A stretch of DNA of 64,000 nt, taken from NCBI RefSeq assembly GCF_003863365.1, contig NZ_RQXT01000028.1:1-64000 (forward strand). The letters are read 5' to 3'. Below are positions 17,223 to 26,279 of the stretch, piece after piece (within the stretch, counting starts at the first letter, position 1; each line of letters starts with the position of its first letter). This stretch comes from Mesorhizobium tamadayense (GTDB lineage Bacteria; Pseudomonadota; Alphaproteobacteria; Rhizobiales; Rhizobiaceae). Below the pieces are notes generated by a model that was given only the letters and a program-made list of their open reading frames with translations, made no database searches and had not been told where the DNA came from. The translations under genes were made by a program, and so were the position numbers.

Positions 17223-17348
17223 TTACTTCTCCTTGATGCGCAGCGCCTTGACCGGCGGCGCCTTCGGAGCCGGGGCCGCGGCTGGTTTCTTCGCGTCCTT
17301 CTTCGGCTTGCGGGCTTCCTTGCTCGCCTTCATCGCACCTTTAGCCAT
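17223..17348 (-). CDS. 41-residue Lys/Pro/Ala-rich small protein
   Basis: A small gene with a very strong ribosome site (GGAGGAG, 6 nt before the ATG). It encodes a basic, low-complexity peptide: start MAKGAMKASKEARKPKKDAK, then an Ala/Pro run and the end VKALRIKEK. There are no membrane segments. Tails like this are nucleic-acid or ribosome-associated in some proteins, but no function can be assigned. It lies upstream of the guanidine riboswitch on the same strand; co-transcription is possible but the gap is over 100 nt. Confidence 0.7.
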   Translation of the reverse strand: MAKGAMKASKEARKPKKDAKKPAAAPAPKAPPVKALRIKEK

Positions 17349-17473
17349 GATTCGCTCCTCCGATTGTGGGCGGCCCAAGTGAAACAAGAGAAGCGCCGGA
17401 CCGCAAGAGGCCGCTTGCCGCTTCGAAAGCCGGCCTCCCTGATGTTAACCGTTTTCCCTTGATCCACCAGCCT

Positions 17474-17487
17474 CGAAACATGTTTCG
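17474..17487. promoter_or_regulatory. 14-bp perfect palindrome, possible operator
   Basis: CGAAACATGTTTCG is exactly self-complementary. It lies in the divergent region between the 41-residue gene (starts 17348, minus) and the CDF transporter gene (starts 17606, plus). Size and symmetry fit a dimeric repressor site, but no regulator gene is adjacent. Confidence 0.35.
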
Positions 17488-17605
17488 GGCGTTGGGCGGG
17501 GTGCGTGTCTGTGAATCCTTGAACCTCGGAACGGCTGGCGCATTGTCTGTGGAGCTTCAGCCACCGGGTCGCTAAGCTCGATATGTCGGTGAGGGTCAGA
17601 ATCGA

Positions 17606-18565
17606 ATGGCAGGGCATGCCGGGTCGAAACGGGTGATCTACGCCGCGTTCGCCGGCAATCTCGCGATCGCGCTGACCAAGTTCGCCGCAGCAGCCTTTAC
17701 CGGCTCCTCCTCGATGCTGTCGGAAGGCGTGCATTCGCTGGTCGACACCGGCAATGGCGCGCTTCTGCTTCACGGCATGCGTCGCGCCGCGCGCCCGCCC
17801 GACCGCACCCATCCGCTCGGCCATGGCCGCGAGCTCTATTTCTGGAGTTTCATCGTCGCGCTTCTGGTGTTCGCGTTGGGCGCCGGTGTTTCCTTCTATG
17901 AGGGCGTCATCCACATCATGGCGCCCGAGCCGGTCGTCAACGCCCGGATCAACTACATCGTGCTTGGTCTGTCCTTTCTGTTCGAGGGCAGTTCCTGGCT
18001 GGTGGCGCTGAAGGAGTTTCGCCAGCAGAAAGGCGAACAGGGCTGGTTCCAGGCGGTGCGTTCAAGCAAGGATCCGACCGTCTACACCGTGCTGTTCGAA
18101 GACAGCGCGGCGCTGCTTGGCCTGATCGTCGCGTTCGCGGGCATCCTTGCCTCCGAGCTGCTGGAAATTCCGGAACTCGACGGCGTCGGCTCGATCGGCA
18201 TCGCGATCATCCTTGGCGCCACCGCGATCTTCCTGGCGCGCGAGAGCAAGGGCCTGCTTCTCGGCGAGCCCGCCTCGCCCGAGGTGCAGCGCAAGGTTCT
18301 GGCGATCGCCGAGCAGGATCCGGCGGTGCAGCGGGCGAACGGCATATTGAGCGTCCACATCGGTCCAGCGGAAATCGTCGCGGGCCTCAGCATCGAATTC
18401 GAGGATCATCTCAGCGCGCCTGATATCGAGGCCTGTGTCGAGCGCCTGGAGGCGCGGTTGAAGACGGAGATGCCTGAGATCGCCAGGCTGTTCGTCAAGC
18501 CGCAGGCAACTGGCACATGGGAGCAGCGGCACAAGGCCATCGCGGAAGCGCCCGGCGGGGATTAG
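17606..18565 (+). CDS. Cation diffusion facilitator (CDF) metal transporter
   Basis: A 319-residue inner-membrane CDF protein. The metal-site helices are visible: ALTKFAAAAFTGSSSMLSEGVHSLVDTGN (HxxxD type) and RTHPLGHGRELYFWSF. Later helices carry EDSAALLGLIVAFAGI (the second metal site, D). A soluble C-terminal domain follows (from about residue 215). CDF proteins export Zn2+, Fe2+, Co2+ or Mn2+ with proton exchange; the ion cannot be told here. Confidence 0.9.
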   Translation: MAGHAGSKRVIYAAFAGNLAIALTKFAAAAFTGSSSMLSEGVHSLVDTGNGALLLHGMRRAARPPDRTHPLGHGRELYFWSFIVALLVFALGAGVSFYEGVIHIMAPEPVVNARINYIVLGLSFLFEGSSWLVALKEFRQQKGEQGWFQAVRSSKDPTVYTVLFEDSAALLGLIVAFAGILASELLEIPELDGVGSIGIAIILGATAIFLARESKGLLLGEPASPEVQRKVLAIAEQDPAVQRANGILSVHIGPAEIVAGLSIEFEDHLSAPDIEACVERLEARLKTEMPEIARLFVKPQATGTWEQRHKAIAEAPGGD

Positions 18566-18566
18566 G

Positions 18567-18673
18567 CTAAAGCATGTCTCCCGAAAGTGTGCTGCGGTTT
18601 CGGGACAAAGACATGCTGAAAATCAAAGACCTAAAGCAGGTCGTGTGAAACCTTTTTCACGCGACCTGCTTTA
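18567..18673. repeat. Two adjacent palindromic repeat units
   Basis: The first unit (18570-18617) has arms AGCATGTCTCCCGAAA and the matching TTTCGGGACAAAGACATGCT, and is related to the element at 22441. The second (18631-18673) is a near-perfect hairpin with arms CTAAAGCAGGTCG and CGACCTGCTTTAG around a T-rich centre. They begin 2 nt after the CDF stop codon and fill the space before the GFA gene. They may double as a terminator. Confidence 0.75.
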
Positions 18674-18698
18674 GGCGGAGAGAACTTTCCAAGGAGGA

Positions 18699-19109
18699 AT
18701 GCCGATGAAAATCGACGGCGGGTGCCATTGCGGCGCCATCACCTATGAGGCGGAGGTCGATCCGGAAAAGACCTCGATCTGCCACTGCACGGATTGCCAG
18801 CAACTCACGGGCACAGCGTTCCGCGTCACGGTGCGGGTGCCGGAGGAGGATTATCGCATCACCAAGGGCGCGCCCAAGGTCTACATCAAGACCGGGTCGA
18901 GCGGCGCCAAACGGGCACAGGGCTTTTGCGGCGATTGCGGCTCGCACCTGTACGCCACGTCTGCGGGCGATGGGCCGAAAGTCTACGGCGTCAGGACCGG
19001 CACGGCCCGCCAGCGCGACCAGCTGGTGCCGAGAACACAGTACTGGCACCGCTCGGCGCTGCACTGGCTGCCGGAATTCGAGGGCACCAGGGTTATCGAG
19101 GAGCAGTAG
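18699..19109 (+). CDS. GFA-family (glutathione-dependent formaldehyde-activating type) protein
   Basis: A 136-residue zinc protein of the GFA/CENP-V fold. The zinc ligands are visible as GGCHCGAITYE, CHCTDCQQLTG and GFCGDCGSHLY. Family members bind glutathione or hemithioacetals, but most have no proven activity. A good ribosome site (AAGGAGG) precedes the ATG at 18699. It stands between the repeat cluster and the convergent rmuC gene. Confidence 0.88.
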   Translation: MPMKIDGGCHCGAITYEAEVDPEKTSICHCTDCQQLTGTAFRVTVRVPEEDYRITKGAPKVYIKTGSSGAKRAQGFCGDCGSHLYATSAGDGPKVYGVRTGTARQRDQLVPRTQYWHRSALHWLPEFEGTRVIEEQ

Positions 19110-19112
19110 CGA

Positions 19113-20363
19113 TCAGTCGTCGCCCTCGACGACACGCAGCCTGAGCTGGCCTGTCTTGGAGTCGGCCACGCGCGCGCCGGCCTCCACCTTGGCCGGGCTG
19201 CGCGGCGGCTCGGCTTCCCCTTCGGAGAACTCCAGCGCCTCGATCCTCTGGCCGCGCTTGGTCACTTTCGATGTCGAGACGAGGATGTCGTCGATGTCCT
19301 TGGCCGCCTGGCCGAAATGCGTCTGCAGCCGGCGCACGCGCTCGTCGACGCGCGCCACGTCCTCCATCAGGCGGATGACCTCGCCCTGGATCAGATGCGC
19401 CTGCTCGCGCATGCGCGCGTCCTTTAGGATCGACTGGATGACCTGGATCGACAGCATCAGCAGCGACGGCGAGACGATGACGACGCGGGCGCGGTACGCC
19501 TTCTGCACCACTACTTCGAAATTCTCGTGGATCTCGGCGAATACCGATTCCGACGGAACGAACATGAAGGCGGTGTCCTGCGTCTCGCCCTGGATAAGGT
19601 ATTTTTCGGCGATGTCGCGGATATGCACCTCGATATCGCGCCGGAACGCCTGCGCGGCCGCCTTCTGCAAGTCGGCGCCTTCGGCGGCGCGCATGGCGTT
19701 CCAGGCTTCCAGCGGAAACTTGGCGTCGATGGCGAGCGCGGGCGCGCCGTTCGGCATCCGCACCAGGCAGTCCGGCCGGCTGCCGTTCGACAGGCCCGCC
19801 TGGAACTCATAGGCGCCGTGCGGCAGTCCATCGGCGACGATCGCCTCCATGCGCGATTGGCCGAAGGCGCCGCGAGTCTGCTTGTTGGAGAGGATCGCCT
19901 GCAACTGCACGACCTGGCCGGCGAGCGACTGGATGTTGCCCTGGGCGGTGTCGATCACCGCCAGCCGCTCCTGCAGCTTGGCCAGGCTTTCATGCGTCGA
20001 CTTGGTCTGGTCGGCCATCGTCTGGCCCAAGCGGCCGGTCATGGCGTCGAGCCGCTGTCCCAGCGACTGGGTGAGCTCGGCCTGCCTGGCGCCGAACACC
20101 TCAGCGATCGCGCCCATGCGCCCTTGCATCTCTGCCTGGGACTGGAGGATGTCGGCCATCCTGGCCTCGGTGTCGCGGGCATGGTCGGCGGTTTCCGCCG
20201 CCGCCACCATGCGCGCCTTCGCCGCGCGCCACAACGCCATGACGAGCGCCAGGAACAACGCCAGCAGCAGCAACGCACCGAAACCGAGCGCCTGGCCGAG
20301 CGTGATCGTGGTGGCGCCGAGCCGCGCGAGCGGTTCCGAAAGGATGGAGGTCATGTCGTTCAT
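19113..20363 (-). CDS. rmuC: DNA recombination protein RmuC
   Basis: A 416-residue protein with an N-terminal membrane segment (GALLLLALFLALVMALW, about residues 29-45), a long coiled coil (residues 50-160), and the RmuC nuclease-like core: GAFGQSRMEAIVADGLP, CLVRMPNGAPALAIDAKFPLE and FMFVPSESVFAEIHE. RmuC limits inversion at short repeats; the core resembles restriction-type nucleases. Its stop lies 4 nt from the convergent GFA gene, and its start is divergent from def. Confidence 0.93.
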   Translation of the reverse strand: MNDMTSILSEPLARLGATTITLGQALGFGALLLLALFLALVMALWRAAKARMVAAAETADHARDTEARMADILQSQAEMQGRMGAIAEVFGARQAELTQSLGQRLDAMTGRLGQTMADQTKSTHESLAKLQERLAVIDTAQGNIQSLAGQVVQLQAILSNKQTRGAFGQSRMEAIVADGLPHGAYEFQAGLSNGSRPDCLVRMPNGAPALAIDAKFPLEAWNAMRAAEGADLQKAAAQAFRRDIEVHIRDIAEKYLIQGETQDTAFMFVPSESVFAEIHENFEVVVQKAYRARVVIVSPSLLMLSIQVIQSILKDARMREQAHLIQGEVIRLMEDVARVDERVRRLQTHFGQAAKDIDDILVSTSKVTKRGQRIEALEFSEGEAEPPRSPAKVEAGARVADSKTGQLRLRVVEGDD

Positions 20364-20466
20364 GTCGGCAGCATAACCGATTCGGCCCGCCGGCTCAGAT
20401 CAAAACGTGAACAGGCGAAAGATGTCCCGGTTGACGCTTTTGTGGCGAGGTCTTAGGTGAGACGCC

Positions 20467-20997
20467 ATGTCGATCAAGCCGCTCATCATCCTTCCCGATC
20501 CGATCCTGCGCCAGGTTTCCAAACCGGTGGAGCGCGTCGACGGCGATTTGCGCAAGCTCGCCGACGACATGCTGGAGACCATGTACGACGCGCCCGGCAT
20601 CGGGCTTGCGGCGATCCAGGTCGGCGAGCCCAGGCGCTTGCTTGTCATCGACCTCGCCAAGGAGGACGAACCGCCGGCGCCGCATGTCTTCATCAATCCG
20701 GAAATCCTCGAAAGCTCCGAACAGCGCTCGGTCTATGAGGAAGGCTGCCTGTCGATTCCGGATTACTATGCCGAGGTCGAGCGTCCTGCCGCCGTGCGTG
20801 TGAAATATCTCGACCGCGACGGCAAGCTGCAGGAGATGCAGGCCGAAGGCCTGATGGCGACCTGCCTGCAGCACGAGATCGACCATCTCAACGGCGTGCT
20901 CTTCATCGATCACATCTCGAAGCTGAAGCGCGACATGGTGGTGAAGAAGTTCAAGAAGCTCGCCAAGGACAAGGCGCCGGGCAAGATGGTGGGGTAG
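20467..20997 (+). CDS. def: Peptide deformylase
   Basis: Removes the formyl group from the N terminus of new proteins. It has 176 residues and all three conserved motifs: PGIGLAAIQVG, EEGCLSIP (metal Cys) and QHEIDHLNG (metal His and catalytic Glu). The next gene, fmt, starts 5 nt downstream, the usual def-fmt operon. Confidence 0.98.
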   Translation: MSIKPLIILPDPILRQVSKPVERVDGDLRKLADDMLETMYDAPGIGLAAIQVGEPRRLLVIDLAKEDEPPAPHVFINPEILESSEQRSVYEEGCLSIPDYYAEVERPAAVRVKYLDRDGKLQEMQAEGLMATCLQHEIDHLNGVLFIDHISKLKRDMVVKKFKKLAKDKAPGKMVG

Positions 20998-21002
20998 GGG
21001 TT

Positions 21003-21938
21003 ATGCCCCTCCGCGTCATCTTCATGGGCACGCCGGAATTTTCCGTGCCGACGCTGCGTGCGATCGCCGAAGCCGGTCACGACATCGCCGCCGTCTACAC
21101 GCAGCCGCCGCGCGCCGCCGGCCGGCGCGGGCTGGAGCTGACGCCCTCGCCGGTTCAGCGCGAGGCGGAGCGGCTCGGCCTCGAGGTGCGAACGCCGGCA
21201 TCGCTGAAGAGCGAGGCCGAGCAGCAGGCCTTTGCCGCCTTGCGGGCCGACGTCGCCGTGGTCGTCGCCTATGGCCTGCTCCTGGCGAAGCCCGTCCTGG
21301 AGGCCACCAGACTAGGCTGCCTCAACGGCCATGCCTCGCTTCTGCCGCGCTGGCGGGGTGCTGCCCCCATCCAGCGCGCCATCATGGCCGGCGATGCCGA
21401 GACCGGCATGATGGTGATGCGCATGGAGGAGGGTTTGGACACCGGTCCGGTGGCATTGGTTGAAAAATGCCCCATCGCACCCGATATGACCGCCGGTGAA
21501 TTGCATGACAGGTTGATGGACATAGGCGCTTCGCTGATGGTGGAAGCGCTGACGCGGCTGGGGATAAATTGTCTGACATTTACCCGACAGGCGACGGCGG
21601 GGGTGACCTACGCCCGAAAGATCGATAAATCGGAGACACGCGTAGACTGGACGCGGCCTGCCGGCGAAGTCCACAATCACATCCGCGGCCTCTCGCCCTT
21701 TCCGGGCGCGTGGTGTGAGGTCGAAATTGGCGGCCGCATGGAGCGGCTGAAACTGCTTCGCTCGACGCTTTCCAACGGCGTCGGCGAGTCGGGAGGAATT
21801 CTCGATGACCGGCTGACGGTCGCCTGCGGGTCAGGCGCGGTCCGGCTGGTCGAAGTTCAACGGGCGGGCGGAAGGCCTGCCGCCGCGCAGGAGTTCCTGC
21901 GCGGGGCCAAGATCGAAAAAGGAATGAAACTCAAATGA
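21003..21938 (+). CDS. fmt: Methionyl-tRNA formyltransferase
   Basis: Formylates Met-tRNAfMet for translation initiation. It has 311 residues, with the formyltransferase core NGHASLLPRWRGAAPIQRAI (catalytic N, H, and further D in EEGLDTGP) and the C-terminal OB-like domain from about residue 205. Its last codon overlaps the following GNAT gene (ATGA), so def-fmt-GNAT, probably with truA, forms one transcript. Confidence 0.98.
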   Translation: MPLRVIFMGTPEFSVPTLRAIAEAGHDIAAVYTQPPRAAGRRGLELTPSPVQREAERLGLEVRTPASLKSEAEQQAFAALRADVAVVVAYGLLLAKPVLEATRLGCLNGHASLLPRWRGAAPIQRAIMAGDAETGMMVMRMEEGLDTGPVALVEKCPIAPDMTAGELHDRLMDIGASLMVEALTRLGINCLTFTRQATAGVTYARKIDKSETRVDWTRPAGEVHNHIRGLSPFPGAWCEVEIGGRMERLKLLRSTLSNGVGESGGILDDRLTVACGSGAVRLVEVQRAGGRPAAAQEFLRGAKIEKGMKLK

Positions 21939-22441
21939 GCATGATGTCGATACGCGCGGCGACGCCGCGGGATCGCGAGGCGATCCGCCTCGTCGAAGAG
22001 CATGCCTTCGGCCAGCGGACCGAAGCGGGTTTGGTCGATGCGCTGGTCGCCGGTGGCGACACCGTCGTCGAACTGGTCGCGGAAGAAGACGGCCAGGTCG
22101 TCGGCCACATCCTGTTTTCCAGGCTTTTCGTCCAGTCGGGCGGCAAGCGCTTCGCCGCCGTGGCGCTGGCGCCGCTGGCGGTCGAGCCGTCCTTTCACGG
22201 CACCGGCATCGGCGGCGCGCTGATCCGCGAGGCGCACATCCGCCTCAAGGAAGCCGGCGAGACGCTGGCCGTGGTGCTCGGCGATCCGGCCTATTACGGC
22301 CGCTTCGGCTACACCCACGCCCGCGCCGAGAAGTTCGAGAGCGAGTACCAGGGCGAGGCGCTGCAGGCGCTGGCCTGGGGCGACGCGCCCGAGACAGGCA
22401 AGCTGGTCTATGCTTCGGCGTTCACCGCGCTGGCCGCCTAG
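21935..22441 (+). CDS. GNAT-family N-acetyltransferase
   Basis: A 168-residue acetyltransferase. The acetyl-CoA pyrophosphate loop is in LAVEPSFHGTGIGGALIREA, and the C-terminal VVLGDPAYYGRFGYTHARAE is typical of the YhbS-like subgroup. The substrate is unknown. It is coupled to fmt by an ATGA overlap. Its stop codon falls on the edge of a palindromic repeat. Confidence 0.88.
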   Translation: MSMMSIRAATPRDREAIRLVEEHAFGQRTEAGLVDALVAGGDTVVELVAEEDGQVVGHILFSRLFVQSGGKRFAAVALAPLAVEPSFHGTGIGGALIREAHIRLKEAGETLAVVLGDPAYYGRFGYTHARAEKFESEYQGEALQALAWGDAPETGKLVYASAFTALAA

Positions 22442-22489
22442 AGCATGATCCCGAAAAGTGGGAACCGGTTTTCGGGAAAGATCATGCTC
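22441..22489. repeat. RIME-like palindromic repeat
   Basis: Arms GAGCATGATCCCGAAAA and TTTTCGGGAAAGATCATGCTC (split here: TTTTCGGG, then AAAGATCATGCTC) form a near-perfect hairpin around GTGGGAACCGG. It is the same family as 18570-18617. Its first base is the last base of the GNAT stop codon. It lies inside the presumed def-fmt-GNAT-truA transcript. Confidence 0.85.
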
Positions 22490-22536
22490 GAACGAGAAGA
22501 CAAGGCCTCGTTTCGATCGCAGGCAGTTGTCTGAGC

Positions 22537-23325
22537 ATGCCGCGTTTTCGTCTCGACATCGAATATGACGGCAGCCAATTCGCCGGCTGGCAGCATCAGG
22601 CGGATCAGCCTTCCGTGCAGCAGGCGATCGAACAGGCGGTCGCGAAATTCTGCGGCGAAGAGGTAAGATTGCGTGCCGCCGGCCGCACCGACGCCGGCGT
22701 GCACGCCACCGCCCAGGTGGCGCATGTCGATCTAGCCAAAGCCTGGCCGGGCGACAAGGTGCGCGATGCCGTCAACGCCCATCTGCAGGCGGCCGGCGCG
22801 CGCATCGCCATCCTCAAGGCGGCGATCGTCGCCGACGATTTCGACGCGCGTTTTTCGGCCACCGGCCGCCATTATCTCTATCGCATCCTCAACCGCCGCG
22901 CGCCGTCGGCGCTGGAGAAGGGCAAGGTCTGGTGGGTGCCGAAGCGCCTCGACGCCGCGGCCATGCACGAGGCGGCGAAGCTGCTGCTCGGGCGGCACGA
23001 TTTCACCACCTTCCGCTCCACCCAGTGCCAGGCCGAGAGCCCGGTGCGGACGCTTGACCGTCTCGATGTCAGCCGCGTAGGCGACATCATAGAGGTCAGA
23101 ACCTCGGCGCGCTCCTTCCTGCATAACCAGGTGCGCTCGATGGTGGGCTCGCTCAGGCGCGTCGGCGACGGCTCCTGGAGCGCCGCCGACCTCAAGGCGG
23201 CGCTCGAAGCGCGGAACCGCGCTGCCTGTGGGCAAGTTGCCCCGCCCGATGGGTTGTTCCTCGTCGGTGTCGATTATCCCAAAACGGTCGACAATCTCGT
23301 CGTCACTAAGGACACCGACAGCTAG
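22537..23325 (+). CDS. truA: tRNA pseudouridine(38-40) synthase
   Basis: Modifies U38-U40 in the anticodon arm of many tRNAs. It has 262 residues. The catalytic Asp is in AAGRTDAGVHA; the N-terminal LDIEYDGSQFAGWQ and C-terminal RSFLHNQVRSMVG motifs are intact. It ends in a 4-nt overlap with the convergent membrane protein gene. Confidence 0.98.
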   Translation: MPRFRLDIEYDGSQFAGWQHQADQPSVQQAIEQAVAKFCGEEVRLRAAGRTDAGVHATAQVAHVDLAKAWPGDKVRDAVNAHLQAAGARIAILKAAIVADDFDARFSATGRHYLYRILNRRAPSALEKGKVWWVPKRLDAAAMHEAAKLLLGRHDFTTFRSTQCQAESPVRTLDRLDVSRVGDIIEVRTSARSFLHNQVRSMVGSLRRVGDGSWSAADLKAALEARNRAACGQVAPPDGLFLVGVDYPKTVDNLVVTKDTDS

Positions 23326-23933
23326 CCGGTCGTACCGTCCGGTATGTCGATGCCGAGCAGCGCCTGCAGTCCGAACAGCACCAGCAGCGACGCTACGAAC
23401 ATGCCGACGAACACGGCGGTGCCGGCCGCGGCGCCTTTGCCGATCGTCGTATTGGTCATACGCCAGGTCAGCACCATCGACAGCGCGAATAGGAGCAGCG
23501 AGACCAGACCGCTGATCTCGTTGGTCGACGGCAGGAACAGCCTCAGCAGCGCCGACGGCAGCATCAGCCAGGCGATGATGGCGGAGGCCCAGTTGGAGGC
23601 GACGACATAATGGACGAAGCGTCCGCCGATGCCGGCGCGCGGCGCGACCAGGGCAAGCGCCACCAGCGGCAGCACCCAGGAGCCGATGTCGACGGTTGCC
23701 AGCCGGATCAGCATGCTGAGCCGCCCGGCGAACGCGTTCGGGTCGCCGATCTCGTTGGCGATCCCGACCCAGCCGACGATCAGCGCCGGCGCCGCCACGA
23801 CGATGGCGAAGAAGGAGTTCCAGAAACCGTCCGCCGAAAGGTCGAGCATACGAAGCCCGTCGGCGTTGCCGAGCATCAGCCGCCAGGCGCCGGCCAGCGA
23901 AGCAAAGGTTTCGTCCGTTGAGAGCATGGTCAC
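23322..23933 (-). CDS. Hypothetical membrane protein, about five to six helices
   Basis: A 203-residue hydrophobic protein of unknown function. Hydrophobic segments lie at about residues 37-60 (SFFAIVVAAPALIVGWVG), 80-100, 108-125, 135-160 and 170-193. The N terminus is soluble (LSTDETFASLAGAWRLM). It starts in an ATGA overlap with the end of dapE, so it is co-translated with it. I do not recognise a family with confidence; a Yip1-like topology is possible. Confidence 0.75.
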   Translation of the reverse strand: MTMLSTDETFASLAGAWRLMLGNADGLRMLDLSADGFWNSFFAIVVAAPALIVGWVGIANEIGDPNAFAGRLSMLIRLATVDIGSWVLPLVALALVAPRAGIGGRFVHYVVASNWASAIIAWLMLPSALLRLFLPSTNEISGLVSLLLFALSMVLTWRMTNTTIGKGAAAGTAVFVGMFVASLLVLFGLQALLGIDIPDGTTG

Positions 23934-25129
23934 GTCTGACCTTGTCCGAACCAGTCCTCGATAAAGCGCTCGTAGATACGCGTCAGCGTCTCGAGATCGG
24001 CGACCGCAACGCGCTCATCCACCATGTGCATGGTCTTGCCGACCAGCCCGAACTCGACCACCGGGCAATAGTCCTTGATGAAGCGTGCGTCCGACGTGCC
24101 GCCGGAAGTGGAGAGCGCCGGCGTCTTGCCGACCACGGCCGCAACCGATCCGCCCATCGTGTCGATCAGCTTCTCGTCGCGGGTAAGGAAGACATGGCTC
24201 GGCCGGTCGCGCCAGACAAGCTCGTAATCGACCGCGGTCTTCTTGCCCGGCCGGTATTTCTTGCGGCCCGCCGCCTGGTCGAGCCGGTTGTGGATCTCGG
24301 CCTGGATGGTCTCGGCATCCCAAGTGTCGTTGAAGCGGATGTTGAAGGTGGCGGTCGCCTTCGCCGGGATGACGTTGGTCGCCGGATTGCCGACATCGAT
24401 CGACGTCACTTCCAGATTGGTCGGCTGGAAATCCTTGGTTCCCTTGTCGAACACCGGATGGAGCAGCGCGTCGACGAGGCTCATCAGCCCGCGCACCGGG
24501 TTGTCGGCAAGCTGCGGATAGGCGGCATGGCCCTGGCGGCCGTTGACGATGACGCTGCCGGAGAGCGAGCCGCGCCGGCCGATCTTGATCATGTCGCCGA
24601 TCGCGTCCGGATTGGTCGGCTCGCCGACGATCGAGGCATCCCATTTCTCGCCCTTGGCGGCCGCCCAGACGAGCAGCTTCGTAGTGCCGTTGATGGCCGG
24701 CCCCTCCTCGTCGCCGGTGATCAGCAGCGAGACCGAGCCCTTCGGCCCGCCATTCTTCTCGACGTGGCGCGCCACCGCGGCGATGAAGCAGGCGATGCCG
24801 CCTTTCATGTCGACGGCGCCGCGGCCATACATCTCGCCATTGGCGATCTCGGCGCTGAAAGGCGGATGGGTCCAGGCTGCCTCGTCGCCGACCGGCACGA
24901 CATCGGTATGGCCGGCAAACATCAGATGCGGGCCATTGCCGGAGCGGCGCGCATAGAGGTTCTCGATGTCCGGCGTGCCGTCCTCTGAGAACACCGGCCG
25001 TTCGACCGAGAAGCCGAGCGGCTTCAGCATGTCTTCCAGCGTTTGCAGCGCGCCGCCTTCGGCGGGCGTCACGGAAGGACAGCGGATCAGGGCGGCAAGG
25101 TTCCGGGCGGGATCGGTCGGCAATTTCAT
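23930..25129 (-). CDS. dapE: Succinyl-diaminopimelate desuccinylase
   Basis: Releases LL-diaminopimelate from its N-succinyl form in lysine and peptidoglycan precursor synthesis. It has 399 residues as an M20-family di-zinc hydrolase: FAGHTDVVPVG (metal His), GRGAVDMKGG (bridging Asp), ITGDEEGPAINGT (catalytic and metal Glu), and the C-terminal STSGGTSDARF with its late metal His region. The start at MKLPTDPARN (25129) matches family length; the 12 codons further upstream do not. The companion dapD is at 27769 on the same strand. Confidence 0.95.
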   Translation of the reverse strand: MKLPTDPARNLAALIRCPSVTPAEGGALQTLEDMLKPLGFSVERPVFSEDGTPDIENLYARRSGNGPHLMFAGHTDVVPVGDEAAWTHPPFSAEIANGEMYGRGAVDMKGGIACFIAAVARHVEKNGGPKGSVSLLITGDEEGPAINGTTKLLVWAAAKGEKWDASIVGEPTNPDAIGDMIKIGRRGSLSGSVIVNGRQGHAAYPQLADNPVRGLMSLVDALLHPVFDKGTKDFQPTNLEVTSIDVGNPATNVIPAKATATFNIRFNDTWDAETIQAEIHNRLDQAAGRKKYRPGKKTAVDYELVWRDRPSHVFLTRDEKLIDTMGGSVAAVVGKTPALSTSGGTSDARFIKDYCPVVEFGLVGKTMHMVDERVAVADLETLTRIYERFIEDWFGQGQT

Positions 25130-25244
25130 GGGCAAAGCGATAGTCGAAAGCAACGGGCCTGTCACGGTCGGACATGGTGGGCGATCACGCCGCCGACATT
25201 ATGGTTTTCATGTCGTATAGTTGCGGCCAAGGCAGAGTGATTGC

Positions 25245-26279
25245 ATGGCCGGGCAAGAAAAGACGATTGCGATTGCCGGCGCCGGCAGCATCGGCTGCTA
25301 TGCCGGCGGCTGCCTGGCCCTCGCCGGGCGCAAGGTCGTCTTCCTGGGCCGCGGGCGCATCGTCGAAGCCATGCGCAAGGGCGGGCTGCGGGTCAGCGAC
25401 CTCGACGGCCGCGACCGCCGCATCGCCGCGGACGCGCTTGTGGTCACCGACGATCCGGCAACTGCGCTGCGCGACGCAGATATTGTCCTTGTGGCGGTGA
25501 AGAGCGGCGCGACGCAGGAGATCGCGACTGAGATCGCCGCTCACGGGCGCCCGGACGCCGTTGTGATCAGCCTGCAGAACGGCGTCGACAATGCCGACCG
25601 GCTGCGCGCCGGGCTTCCCGGCCGGCGAGTGCTTGCCGGCATGGTGCTGTTCAACGTGGTTCAATCGCCGGATGGAGAGACACCGTTCCGGGTCCATCGC
25701 GCCAGCGAGGGCGAGGTGATGATCGAGGAGGGGGTCGACGGCCTCATCGACGCGCTCGATGTCGAGGGGCTTGCCGTCGAAGCCCGCGCCGACATGAAAG
25801 CGGTGCAGTGGAGCAAGCTGCTCTTCAACCTGAACAATGCGCTGGTGGCGCTTTGCGGCCTGCCGCTGGCCACGCAACTGGCCGACCGCCGATGGCGGCT
25901 GATCCTTGCCGGCCAGATCGACGAGGCGCTCGCCGCGATGAAGGCTGCAGGCATCAAGCCGGCGCGGATTGCCGCCCTGCCGCCGGCGCTCTTGCCGCTG
26001 GTGCTGAGGTTGCCGGACTGGCTGTTCAAGCTGCTGGCGCGGCGCATGCTTGCCATCGACCCCAACGCCCGCTCCTCGATGTGGGACGACCTCCAGCGCG
26101 GCCGGCCGACCGAGATCGGCGAATTGCAGGGCGCGATCCTGCGGCTCGCGGAAAAGACCGGCGCGCCGGTGCCTCTGACAAAGCGCGTCATCGCGCTGGT
26201 GCGTCAGGCGGAAGCGGCCGGGCGCGGTCCGCCCGGATTGACGCCCGACGAGGTCACTGGCGGTCCTCGATCAGCGTGA
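25245..26279 (+). CDS. 2-dehydropantoate 2-reductase-family protein
   Basis: A 344-residue ketopantoate reductase-like enzyme (PanE/ApbA). The nucleotide-binding motif IAGAGSIGCYAGG is at residues 9-21. The catalytic Lys lies in MKAVQWSKLLFNLNNAL, and the late substrate Glu is in RPTEIGELQGAIL. True PanE makes pantoate for coenzyme A; several paralogues act on other 2-keto acids, so the symbol is withheld. It is transcribed opposite to its neighbours, and its last 26 nt overlap the end of the convergent membrane protein gene. Confidence 0.85.
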   Translation: MAGQEKTIAIAGAGSIGCYAGGCLALAGRKVVFLGRGRIVEAMRKGGLRVSDLDGRDRRIAADALVVTDDPATALRDADIVLVAVKSGATQEIATEIAAHGRPDAVVISLQNGVDNADRLRAGLPGRRVLAGMVLFNVVQSPDGETPFRVHRASEGEVMIEEGVDGLIDALDVEGLAVEARADMKAVQWSKLLFNLNNALVALCGLPLATQLADRRWRLILAGQIDEALAAMKAAGIKPARIAALPPALLPLVLRLPDWLFKLLARRMLAIDPNARSSMWDDLQRGRPTEIGELQGAILRLAEKTGAPVPLTKRVIALVRQAEAAGRGPPGLTPDEVTGGPRSA

